Of a stretch of 40,926 nucleotides of DNA, positions 31,531-38,445 are shown one piece after another. Positions within the stretch are counted from its first letter, which is position 1. Each line of letters starts with the position of its first letter. The translations under genes were made by a program, and so were the position numbers. The stretch comes from Candidatus Binataceae bacterium (GTDB lineage Bacteria > Desulfobacterota > Binatia > Binatales > Binataceae), in NCBI GenBank assembly GCA_030038355.1, contig JASHPB010000084.1, forward strand, positions 1-40,926, read 5' to 3'. Below the pieces are notes generated by a model. The model did no database searches and had not been told where the DNA came from. It saw nothing but the letters and a program-made list of their open reading frames with translations.

Positions 31531-33066
31531 TTGGGGCGCGGTCAGTTTGTGCGCATGTTGCGTGCCGAGCGGCAGCCGATGAGTAGCAGTGTCGTAGAAA
31601 TCAGCAAGACGGCGCCTGTTTGGGCGGCGTACCGGTCGCGCGAAGGCTGCTTCGACGAGATGCTCGATATCTCGCGGCGGCCAGAGTCGGGCTGTTCCGC
31701 CATTGCCGAGGCTCTCTTTGCGATGCCGCCGAGCAGGCTGGCTGAGCTCAGCGACCGCGCGGAGCAGATGTTCCGCCGGATGGGCGTGACCTTCAACGTC
31801 TACGGCGAACAGGCGGGGACCGAGAGGATTTTCCCGTTCGATCCGGTGCCGAGGATTATAGACGCCGCGACCTGGGCGCAGCTCGAGGCGGGACTGATCC
31901 AACGCGTCAAGGCGCTCAACGCCTTCGTCGCGGACGTATACGGCGAAGGCGCTATTATGAAGGACGGTATCGTGCCGCGCGAAATCGTCCTTGGCTGCCC
32001 GCAGTTTCGGCGCGCTGCGGTCGGTATCAAGCCACCGCACGACAATTTCATCACTGTCGCGGGAATCGACCTCGTGCGCGGGGCAGACGGGCGCTTCTAT
32101 GTACTCGAAGACAACGCGCGCACACCATCGGGTGTTTCATATGTAATTGAAAACCGCGTCGTAATGACGCGGCTGATGCCCGACTTGATTCGTACATCGC
32201 GCATCAGAAGCGTCGAGCGCTACCCCTGCGACCTGCTGACCAGCCTTTGCGAAATCGCACCAGGCGGAAAATCCGACCCCTGCATCGCGCTGCTCACGCC
32301 CGGGCCTTACAACTCGGCGTTCTTCGAGCACGTGTTCCTGTCGCAGCAGATGGGAATCGAGCTGGTCGAGGGTCAGGACCTCGTATGCTGCGACCACAAG
32401 CTCTACGCCAAGACGGTTCACGGCCTGAAGCAGGTGGACGTACTCTATAGGCGCGTCGATGACGACTTTATCGATCCGCTGGTGTTCCGCTCGGATTCGA
32501 TGCTTGGCGTGGCGGGCCTCACGTCGGTGCTTCGCGCAGGCAACGCGGTTATCGCGAACGGAATCGGCACGGGAGTAGCAGATGACAAGGCGATCTACGC
32601 TTACACGCCGCACATGATTCGCTACTATCTGGCCGAGGAACCGATCCTGCCGATCGTCGAGACGCTTCTGCTGCGCCAAGCCGACATGCGTGACACGGTC
32701 CTGCGTAATCCTGAGAAGTATGTGGTCAAGCCTACGGGCGCGTCGGGGGGGTACGGCGTGGTGATCGGACCCCACGCGAGTGAGCAGGAACTCGAAAAAG
32801 TGTGCCAGCAGATTCTGAAGGAGCCTGAGGCCTTCATCGCCCAGCCGGTGGTTCAGCTTTCGCTGCATCCGACGATCGTGCACGGGCGCGACGGTACGGC
32901 GCGCCTCCAGCCGCGTCATATCGATTTTCGGCCGTTCGTGCTTTTGGGAGCAAGGGCACGCGTACTGCCTGGCGGGCTGACGCGCGTTGCGCTGCGCGAG
33001 GGTTCACTAATAGTCAACTCGTCACAAGGCGGGGGCAGCAAGGATACCTGGGTGGTTGAGGCGTAG
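31531..33066 (+). CDS. Circularly permuted ATP-grasp ligase (type 2, DUF404/DUF407)
   Basis: The product has 511 residues from TTG at 31531, which has GGAGG 8 bases upstream; ATGs at 31555 and 31579 lack a good site. The family is recognised from YRSREGCFDEMLD, RMGVTFNVYGEQAGTERIFP, PFDPVPRII, AGIDLVRGADGRFYVLEDN, TPSGVSYVIENR, KYVVKPTGASGGYGVVIGPH and, at the end, VNSSQGGGSKDTWVVE. These proteins have a permuted ATP-grasp fold and are predicted to form amide or peptide bonds using ATP; a substrate is not established. It lies 37 bases after the exporter pair and shares one base with the alpha-E gene, so all five genes look like one operon. Confidence 0.93.
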   Translation: MGRGQFVRMLRAERQPMSSSVVEISKTAPVWAAYRSREGCFDEMLDISRRPESGCSAIAEALFAMPPSRLAELSDRAEQMFRRMGVTFNVYGEQAGTERIFPFDPVPRIIDAATWAQLEAGLIQRVKALNAFVADVYGEGAIMKDGIVPREIVLGCPQFRRAAVGIKPPHDNFITVAGIDLVRGADGRFYVLEDNARTPSGVSYVIENRVVMTRLMPDLIRTSRIRSVERYPCDLLTSLCEIAPGGKSDPCIALLTPGPYNSAFFEHVFLSQQMGIELVEGQDLVCCDHKLYAKTVHGLKQVDVLYRRVDDDFIDPLVFRSDSMLGVAGLTSVLRAGNAVIANGIGTGVADDKAIYAYTPHMIRYYLAEEPILPIVETLLLRQADMRDTVLRNPEKYVVKPTGASGGYGVVIGPHASEQELEKVCQQILKEPEAFIAQPVVQLSLHPTIVHGRDGTARLQPRHIDFRPFVLLGARARVLPGGLTRVALREGSLIVNSSQGGGSKDTWVVEA

Positions 33067-34010
33067 TGCTGCGCCGTATCGCGAATCATCTTTTCTGGAT
33101 GGCGCGCAACCTGGAGCGAGCCGAATGGCGTGCGCGCCTGGTTGACGTAAACTACCACCTGCTGATCGAGACGCCGCCGCGCGGTACTTCGCCGTGGGAT
33201 CCGATGCTTGCGATTTTCGGCGAGCGCGCCCTCTTCGCCGAACGTTACTCGACAGCGGATGAAGCCTCGGTGCTCAAGTTCATGACGATCGACGCGGAAA
33301 ATCCCAGTTCGATCCGCAATTGTATCAACCTCGCGCGCGAGAATGGCCGCTTTGTCCGTCATCACATCTCGTCCGAACTCTGGCTCGATATCAACACGCT
33401 CTATCTGAACGCGATGGATTGGACGGCGGCGATTTTCGACTCGCCGGGCGTCTTCATGTTCTTCGCGGATTTGAAGGATTGCTTTTACCGTATCGCGGGC
33501 GTTTTGCAGAGCACGATTCCGCGTGATCTATCTTACGACTTCATGTGGCTCGGCATCATGCTCGAGCGCGCCGAGGACGTGTCGCGCATGCTCGATGTTA
33601 AGTATCATTTCCTGCTGCCACGGCTCGCAGACGTGGGTGGCCCGCTCGACATGCAGCAATGGGCTGCAGTCCTGCGCAGCGCATCGGGGCTGGAAGCGTA
33701 TCGCAAGAGCCACGGCAACCTGATTCGCCTCGAGAAGATCATCGACATCCTGCTCTTCGATTCGACCTTTCCGCGCTCGGCGAAGTTTGCACTAGACGAA
33801 GTGGCGGGCGCGCTCGATCGCATCGGACGCGGCGCCTCGTGCGAAATGAAGCGCGAAACGCCGGCGCTCAGCCAGCTTCGCGCCGAGCTCACCACGCGTT
33901 CGCCGAAGGAAGTCATCAAGCAGGGTCTGCACGAATTCCTGCTTAAGGTTCAGGATTCGTGCACCGAAATTTACAGGCAACTGGTCGAGCAATACCTAAC
34001 AGTCGACTAG
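33066..34010 (+). CDS. Alpha-E domain protein (DUF403)
   Basis: The product has 314 residues from a GTG whose first base is the last base of the preceding stop codon. It is an all-helical protein with the family landmarks MLRRIANHLFWMARNLERAE at the N-terminus, ENPSSIRNCINLARENGRFV, SYDFMWLGIMLERAEDVSRM, HGNLIRLEKIIDILLFD and FPRSAKFALDEV. The two LERAE/LERAED helices are the namesake feature. Such proteins almost always accompany the permuted ATP-grasp ligase and a transglutaminase, and are predicted partners or carriers. No catalytic residues are known. No signal peptide or membrane span is visible. Confidence 0.93.
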   Translation: MLRRIANHLFWMARNLERAEWRARLVDVNYHLLIETPPRGTSPWDPMLAIFGERALFAERYSTADEASVLKFMTIDAENPSSIRNCINLARENGRFVRHHISSELWLDINTLYLNAMDWTAAIFDSPGVFMFFADLKDCFYRIAGVLQSTIPRDLSYDFMWLGIMLERAEDVSRMLDVKYHFLLPRLADVGGPLDMQQWAAVLRSASGLEAYRKSHGNLIRLEKIIDILLFDSTFPRSAKFALDEVAGALDRIGRGASCEMKRETPALSQLRAELTTRSPKEVIKQGLHEFLLKVQDSCTEIYRQLVEQYLTVD

Positions 34011-34013
34011 GCA

Positions 34014-34940
34014 ATGCAACTTCGGATTTCACACATCACCAGCTTCATCTACGAGAAGCCGGTCTACCAATCGCAGAATGAAATCCGCATGCATCCGCTC
34101 GACGGAAGTCATCAGCGCCTAGTCGAGTTCGAACTCATCGTCACTCCCGCGCCGTCGATCTTGGAATACGACGACTATTTCGGCAATCACGTGCACGCAA
34201 TTTCCATCCACGCGCCCCACCAGTCATTGACCGTTGAGGCTCGCTCGGTCATCCAGCGCGATGCCGAGCTAATCGTCGAAGCGGAGCCGCTTCCCTTCAG
34301 CGAATTCCTGCTTCACGACACGGAACGCGTGAGCCGCGAATACGACTTTCTGGGCGCGAGCCATCATGTACCGTTCAGCAAAACGCTCAGGCGATTCTTT
34401 TGGATGGTGCGGCCTAATCCCGACGAGAGCGTCACGGGCTGGACGCATCGCGCGGTCAAGTTCATCCGCGATCAATTCATCTACGAGCCGGGCCTGACGA
34501 GGGTTAACTCGACCGCGGACGAAATCCTGAGCATCGGCGGCGGGGTATGCCAGGATTTTGCGCATCTGACGCTCGGCGTGCTCAGACTTGCGGGCGTGCC
34601 GGCGCGCTACGTCTCCGGATACATCACGCCGCCTACGAAGGCCGCACCAGTCGAGGAGATGAGCGCCCAGGCGAGTCACGCGTGGGTCGAAGCCGAGCTG
34701 CCCGGACTCGGATGGGTGGGCTTCGATCCGACTCACGGATGCCAGGCGGATCAGCGGCACATCCGCGTTGCGATCGGACGCGACTATGCCGATGTTCCCC
34801 CACTGCGCGGCGTCTACCGGAGCCTCGGCAGCACACAGCAGATGTCAGTCGATTTGCGAATCGAGCCGCTCGGCGCTTCTGAGTCGCAGCAGTCGCCGAG
34901 TCAGCAGCAGAAGCAATCACCCGGCGGGCAACAGCAATAG
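34014..34940 (+). CDS. Transglutaminase-like cysteine protease family protein
   Basis: The product has 308 residues. The N-terminal bacterial transglutaminase beta domain (MQLRISHITSFIYEKPVYQS, HPLDGSHQRLVEFELIV) is followed by the papain-like core with an intact triad: Cys179 in GGGVCQDFAH, His222 in ASHAWVE and Asp238 in GFDPTHG. No signal peptide is present, so it is probably cytoplasmic. The last roughly 20 residues are a Gln/Ser-rich disordered tail ending GGQQQ, unusual for the family. The enzyme may act as a peptidase, transamidase or amide cleaver on the product of the ATP-grasp ligase. It starts three bases after the alpha-E gene and ends the operon. Confidence 0.93.
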   Translation: MQLRISHITSFIYEKPVYQSQNEIRMHPLDGSHQRLVEFELIVTPAPSILEYDDYFGNHVHAISIHAPHQSLTVEARSVIQRDAELIVEAEPLPFSEFLLHDTERVSREYDFLGASHHVPFSKTLRRFFWMVRPNPDESVTGWTHRAVKFIRDQFIYEPGLTRVNSTADEILSIGGGVCQDFAHLTLGVLRLAGVPARYVSGYITPPTKAAPVEEMSAQASHAWVEAELPGLGWVGFDPTHGCQADQRHIRVAIGRDYADVPPLRGVYRSLGSTQQMSVDLRIEPLGASESQQSPSQQQKQSPGGQQQ

Positions 34941-35062
34941 TCAGCCAGCTTGCTCGCGTCTCGCTCTGGCGCTCCTGACTCGCTAGTCTTGGCCGGCGGA
35001 TATGACGCTGATGGTCACCTCTGGCGCTTTGCGAGCACGGCGAATCGCGCGACGCTCGAGCC

Positions 35063-35374
35063 ATGGGGCGCGCCGCCCGCGGCCGAAGCGAGATTCCTGT
35101 GCAGCGCCTGCCGCCGATACTCGCAGAGCATTCCAAACCGGAGGATTTCGACGTGCTGTCGCTCGACAGCGAAGGCGAGGACGCCTGGATTCTCAACGAC
35201 ATCCCCGCGAGTGGATGTCGTCCACGCTGGGTAATCATCGAGGCGTACGAAGCTTCGAAAGTGAAGTCTCTTGCGGAGTTGCCACTCAGGCCGGCAGTTG
35301 TGGACTCGTACAGCATCGGCGCGCAGACGTAGGCCAATCTCGTCCTAAATTTGAACGAGACCCAGGGAAGCTAG
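35063..35374 (+). pseudogene. Remnant of an FkbM-type methyltransferase
   Basis: The frame reads PILAEHSKPEDFDVLSLDSE followed by GEDAWILNDI, CRPRWVIIEAYEAS and VVDSYSIGAQT. This matches the C-terminal part of FkbM-like SAM-dependent methyltransferases, where FDxLSxDxxGxDxWxL precedes a xRPRxxxxE strand. The N-terminal half, with the SAM-binding glycine loop, is missing. After a TAG at 35330 the same frame continues as ANLVLNLNETQGS to a second stop at 35372, as if the TAG were a nonsense mutation. The rest of the interval between the transglutaminase and the phosphatase (34941-35439) shows nothing else convincing. Truncated and broken; moderate certainty. Confidence 0.5.
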
Positions 35375-35439
35375 GGTCGATCGTTATCGCTTCGAAACCA
35401 CCGATTAAAGAGAGCTTCATCGACGAGCTGTAAGATCGG

Positions 35440-36267
35440 ATGCCGCTGCTATTCCGCGCGCGGACAAAAGCGCGCCGTCGTTTTTTCGATTTGACGAGCG
35501 CGCTACGATGTAGACGCACGGCGGGTGGGAGACAGGTAATTTTGGCTGAAGAGGAAAAAGATCCGGACAACTCGGGATTTGAGACGCGTCAGCGCGTCGT
35601 AGTCGATTTCGATCTGATCCGCAAGATGGCGGGGCAGAATTTCCGCGATCTCGGCGGTCATCCAACCGAATGCGGGCGGAAGGTGAAACGCAATCGGATT
35701 TACCGCTCCTCGCATCTTGCCGAATTGCCCTCACAGAGCCCCCTAACTCAACTCAAATTAAGAACCCTGGTCACGTTACAGAGCCGTATCGAGGTGAACC
35801 ATCTTGGCGCGCCGGTGCCCGCCTCGCGCCCTGACGTACGATGGGAGCACATTCCAATGGGCGACAAGTGGTTCAGCAACACCGGCTTTACGCGGATCGG
35901 CGCGCAGCCCGGCAAGGAGCACCTCGCGCTGGTGATGCACTTTCGCGATGACTGGCGCACGTTCTTCAGGCTGCTTGCGGAACGCGAGGTTTATCCCCTG
36001 CTCTTTCACTGCTCGGCGGGACGCGATCGAACCGGGGTCGGTGCGGCAATGATTCTTTCGCTGCTCGGCGTCGACCGCGAACGGATCGTCGCGGACTTCC
36101 TCGTGAGCAATGAAACTTTTCCGAAGATGCCGCTCGCGCCGGAGCAGCTCGACCCGGTGTTCGAGATGATCGATCAGAACGGCGGAATCGAGGGTTTCAT
36201 GCGCGAGATGATCGGGCTCAAGGCGCGCGAGATCGAAGTTATCCGCGAAGACTTACTCGAAGATTAA
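35440..36267 (+). CDS. Tyrosine phosphatase (Y_phosphatase3 type)
   Basis: The product has 275 residues from the ATG at 35440. An alternative TTG at 35542 would drop an Arg-rich first 34 residues that look non-coding, so the start is uncertain. The catalytic P-loop is HCSAGRDRTGVGAAM with Cys191 and Arg197 (C-x5-R). The family's N-terminal block MAGQNFRDLGGHP is present; it usually precedes substrate-binding residues in secreted or cytoplasmic tyrosine/phosphoinositide phosphatases. ERIVADFLVSNETF and the C-terminal helices fit the same family. Its gene ends one base before the end of the opposite-strand zinc-finger gene. The substrate is unknown. Confidence 0.9.
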   Translation: MPLLFRARTKARRRFFDLTSALRCRRTAGGRQVILAEEEKDPDNSGFETRQRVVVDFDLIRKMAGQNFRDLGGHPTECGRKVKRNRIYRSSHLAELPSQSPLTQLKLRTLVTLQSRIEVNHLGAPVPASRPDVRWEHIPMGDKWFSNTGFTRIGAQPGKEHLALVMHFRDDWRTFFRLLAEREVYPLLFHCSAGRDRTGVGAAMILSLLGVDRERIVADFLVSNETFPKMPLAPEQLDPVFEMIDQNGGIEGFMREMIGLKAREIEVIREDLLED

Positions 36268-36268
36268 A

Positions 36269-36925
36269 TCAACCGTCGCGGCGCGCGTGTCGATCGATCG
36301 CAGCGTCGGTGTGGAGAGGCGCGCGCGCGATCGGCCGCACACGAATCATCAACAGGTCATGCCCGGATCTGCCGCCGCTCAGCAGCAAGGATGCGCCGGC
36401 AGGCACGCTTATTTCGGTAGTCATCGACGCACCGTTGCGGTCGCTTAGCACGAGTTGCATGGCGATCATTCCGTCGTCGATCGCCCGCGCGCGCACACTC
36501 AGCGTTCCACCGCCGGGCAGCCTGAACGCCGCTGGCTCTCCGTCGCCGATCTGCTTGTGGCGGCGCCGGATCAGTACCCTATCAGGCAAATATGGGTTGG
36601 CGGCGGCGATCGAGTCCACGCGAACATCGACCAGGCCAGCGGCTGGCGTGCTCAATCGCATCACTCCGCCGCGCATCGCCAGAATGCAGAAAGCAACAAC
36701 CGCGAGCTTCGCGATCTTTTCGAGCACCGCTTTTGCAAATCCCTCAAGCTGCGGGATCTGAACAATCTTGCGGAGTTCTTCGCCGAGCGTGGTGTAGTCG
36801 GTGACCTGCGCCGTACAGGTCGCGCATGCCACGAGATGAGATTCGAGCTGCTGGCGCGCGGGTTCTTCCAACTCATCGTCCAGAAGCGCGCCGAGCCTCA
36901 GACCCATCTCGTTGCAATCAGCCAT
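36269..36925 (-). CDS. Zinc-finger anti-sigma-factor-like membrane protein
   Basis: The product has 218 residues from the ATG at 36925 (an ATG at 36943 is possible). The N-terminus has the zf-HC2 pattern: a helix LGALLDDELEEPARQQLESH and then HLVACATC (H-x3-C-x2-C), as in zinc-binding anti-sigma factors. A single membrane span follows (about residues 78-94, KLAVVAFCILAMRGGVM) and then a roughly 120-residue beta-rich domain, presumably periplasmic (GTLSVRARAIDD, MQLVLSDRNG, TTEISVPAGASLLL). No ECF sigma gene is adjacent in the window, so its partner, if any, is elsewhere. VOC-family and sensor-like genes precede it on the same strand. Confidence 0.8.
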   Translation of the reverse strand: MADCNEMGLRLGALLDDELEEPARQQLESHLVACATCTAQVTDYTTLGEELRKIVQIPQLEGFAKAVLEKIAKLAVVAFCILAMRGGVMRLSTPAAGLVDVRVDSIAAANPYLPDRVLIRRRHKQIGDGEPAAFRLPGGGTLSVRARAIDDGMIAMQLVLSDRNGASMTTEISVPAGASLLLSGGRSGHDLLMIRVRPIARAPLHTDAAIDRHARRDG

Positions 36926-37026
36926 CGAGTTGAATGTCCCCACAAAATGGGGTCATTGAACAAATAGACGGCCGATTATTTCGCAAAATTCACAAAACCG
37001 TAAGCGAAAAGTCGCTGCAGTCGCGA

Positions 37027-37566
37027 CTAGCGGCGCGATTTCGCGAGCCTTCGCTCAACTTCCTTCGGCGACAAGTCCTCTTTATGCATCCCAATCTGCC
37101 ATACGTTGCCCTCTGGATCTCTGATTGTCGCGCGCCGATCACCGTAGTGAAGGTCCTCGGGCGCCTCAAGCGAAGTTGCCCCGGCCGCGAGTGCGCGCTC
37201 GTACACCACGTCGCAATCCTCGATGTAGAGATAAAGATACGCTGGCGCCGGTGGCGCAAGGCCCATCACCCCGCTCACCATCACGATCGAGTCGCCGATC
37301 TTTATCTGCGAGGGGCGGTTTGCTTCGTAGACTCCCGTCCCGCCGAACGCCGCCTTCAGGAAATCAACCAATTGCTTCGGGTTGTGCACTACGAGCCGCG
37401 GCGTCACGCTGTGCCACCCGGCGGGGATCGCCTTGACGGCGCCCAGCGTCGTCGCGCATGCGGCCGCAACCGTCTTTCCCGAGAGAACTATTATCGCAAA
37501 CTCGAACGACCCGCTTGCAATCATCATGAGCTTGTTGGCGTTGAGTCCGGTTGCACTTTTTAGCAC
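37027..37566 (-). CDS. VOC-fold protein, PhnB/glyoxalase-like
   Basis: About 179 residues from a GTG at 37566; ATGs at 37527 and 37524 are alternatives, and the typical family N-terminus only begins near KAIPAGWHSVTPRLVV (about residue 45). That region and the blocks FLKAAFGGTGVYEANRPS, MVSGVMGLAPPAPAYLYLYI, ERALAAGATSLEAPEDLHYG, DRRATIRDPEGNVWQIGMH and EDLSPKEVERR identify the PhnB-like branch of vicinal-oxygen-chelate proteins. Typical activities are dioxygenase, glyoxalase or antibiotic binding. The function here is unknown. The non-conserved N-terminal extension of about 40 residues, with a hydrophobic patch, is probably non-coding or a start error. Confidence 0.8.
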   Translation of the reverse strand: MLKSATGLNANKLMMIASGSFEFAIIVLSGKTVAAACATTLGAVKAIPAGWHSVTPRLVVHNPKQLVDFLKAAFGGTGVYEANRPSQIKIGDSIVMVSGVMGLAPPAPAYLYLYIEDCDVVYERALAAGATSLEAPEDLHYGDRRATIRDPEGNVWQIGMHKEDLSPKEVERRLAKSRR

Positions 37567-37656
37567 CGATTCTTGCCATATCCCAACGCAACGGGATCCT
37601 GCGACGTCGAGCCAAGCGGTCCACGCTGGCCCGTGAATTCAACGACGCGGGCGTTG

Positions 37657-38337
37657 CTATCTTGGTTGGCGCGGAGGTCGCGAACGTAGAGTTTTGGCTC
37701 GCCTTCGGGTGCCTGTCGGCTTCTTCCGTTCCGCCAATGCTACGGCCAGAGCCGCAGGCTTTGGAGGGGTGTCTTCATTCGTCGCGTCCACTAGTTCATC
37801 GGTGAGATGATCGAGGCGCGCGAATTCGGAAAGAATAATCTTTATCAGTTTGCGTCGCCGGCTTATGCCCTGATCAAGCAGCTGAGCGGCAAGACCAATC
37901 GAAGTGAGCGGCGTCCGAAGCTCGCGTGAAAGTGTAGCGATCAGGTCAATCCGAGCACGGTCCTGATCTCGATAGGTCGTAACGTCCTGCAAAATCACGA
38001 GCGTTCCCGATTCGAAAACCTCCGCGCTAAGCCGAATCGAGCTCAGCACGAACGTATGTTCGTGGCCGAGCAGATAAACCTTTGCTTCCGTACGCGCTGG
38101 CGCTCGCCCGCAAGACTTTCTAAGTGTCTCGCGAATCGGAAAGAAATCCAGACCCATGTCGGGAAGGGTTTCGAGGGTTTTGCCCGCCGCCTCTTCTTCA
38201 CTCACGCCGATTGCATTCGCGGCCGCCCCGTTGATAAGGACAATTCTTCCTTCAGCATCGACCAGCATTAGCCCATCGCCAAAGTCTCGTACGCTGATCC
38301 GCCATCGATTCGGATTGGGTTGTGTTAAGAGATCCAT
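37657..38337 (-). CDS. Truncated PAS/HisKA sensor-like protein without phospho-acceptor His
   Basis: The product has 226 residues from the ATG at 38337 (a GTG at 38370 is possible). A PAS domain (about residues 15-125: GDGLMLVDAEGRIVLINGAA, then VLSSIRLSAEVFESGTLVIL) is followed by a dimerisation helix DLIATLSRELRTPLTSIGLA. The canonical SHELRTPLTSI has Arg138 instead of the phosphorylated His. After a second helix (SEFARLDHLTDELVDATNED) the protein ends in a basic tail; there is no ATP-binding catalytic domain. It therefore cannot autophosphorylate and may act as a dimeric adaptor or competitor. It lies 108 bases downstream of the RND pump gene on the same strand. Confidence 0.8.
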   Translation of the reverse strand: MDLLTQPNPNRWRISVRDFGDGLMLVDAEGRIVLINGAAANAIGVSEEEAAGKTLETLPDMGLDFFPIRETLRKSCGRAPARTEAKVYLLGHEHTFVLSSIRLSAEVFESGTLVILQDVTTYRDQDRARIDLIATLSRELRTPLTSIGLAAQLLDQGISRRRKLIKIILSEFARLDHLTDELVDATNEDTPPKPAALAVALAERKKPTGTRRRAKTLRSRPPRQPR

Positions 38338-38373
38338 CGTTCTTGAACCTGCGAGCTCATATCCTTCCACGGC

Positions 38374-38422
38374 GGGCTTCCAACTGGCTTAGCCACGTGG
38401 CTGGCCGAACCAGTGGAAGCCC
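38374..38422. repeat. Imperfect inverted repeat with inner palindrome
   Basis: Outer arms GGGCTTCCAACTGG (38374-38387) and CCAGTGGAAGCCC (38410-38422) pair with one bulged A. Inside is a perfect palindrome AGCCACGTGGCT (38391-38402). It lies 24 bases downstream of the RND pump stop, in the gap before the sensor-like gene. It could act as a hairpin terminator or RNA-stability element, but no T-run follows on either strand. A triple ATCGCT repeat adjoins at 38429-38446. Confidence 0.6.
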
Positions 38423-38445
38423 TTCGCCATCGCTATCGCTATCGC

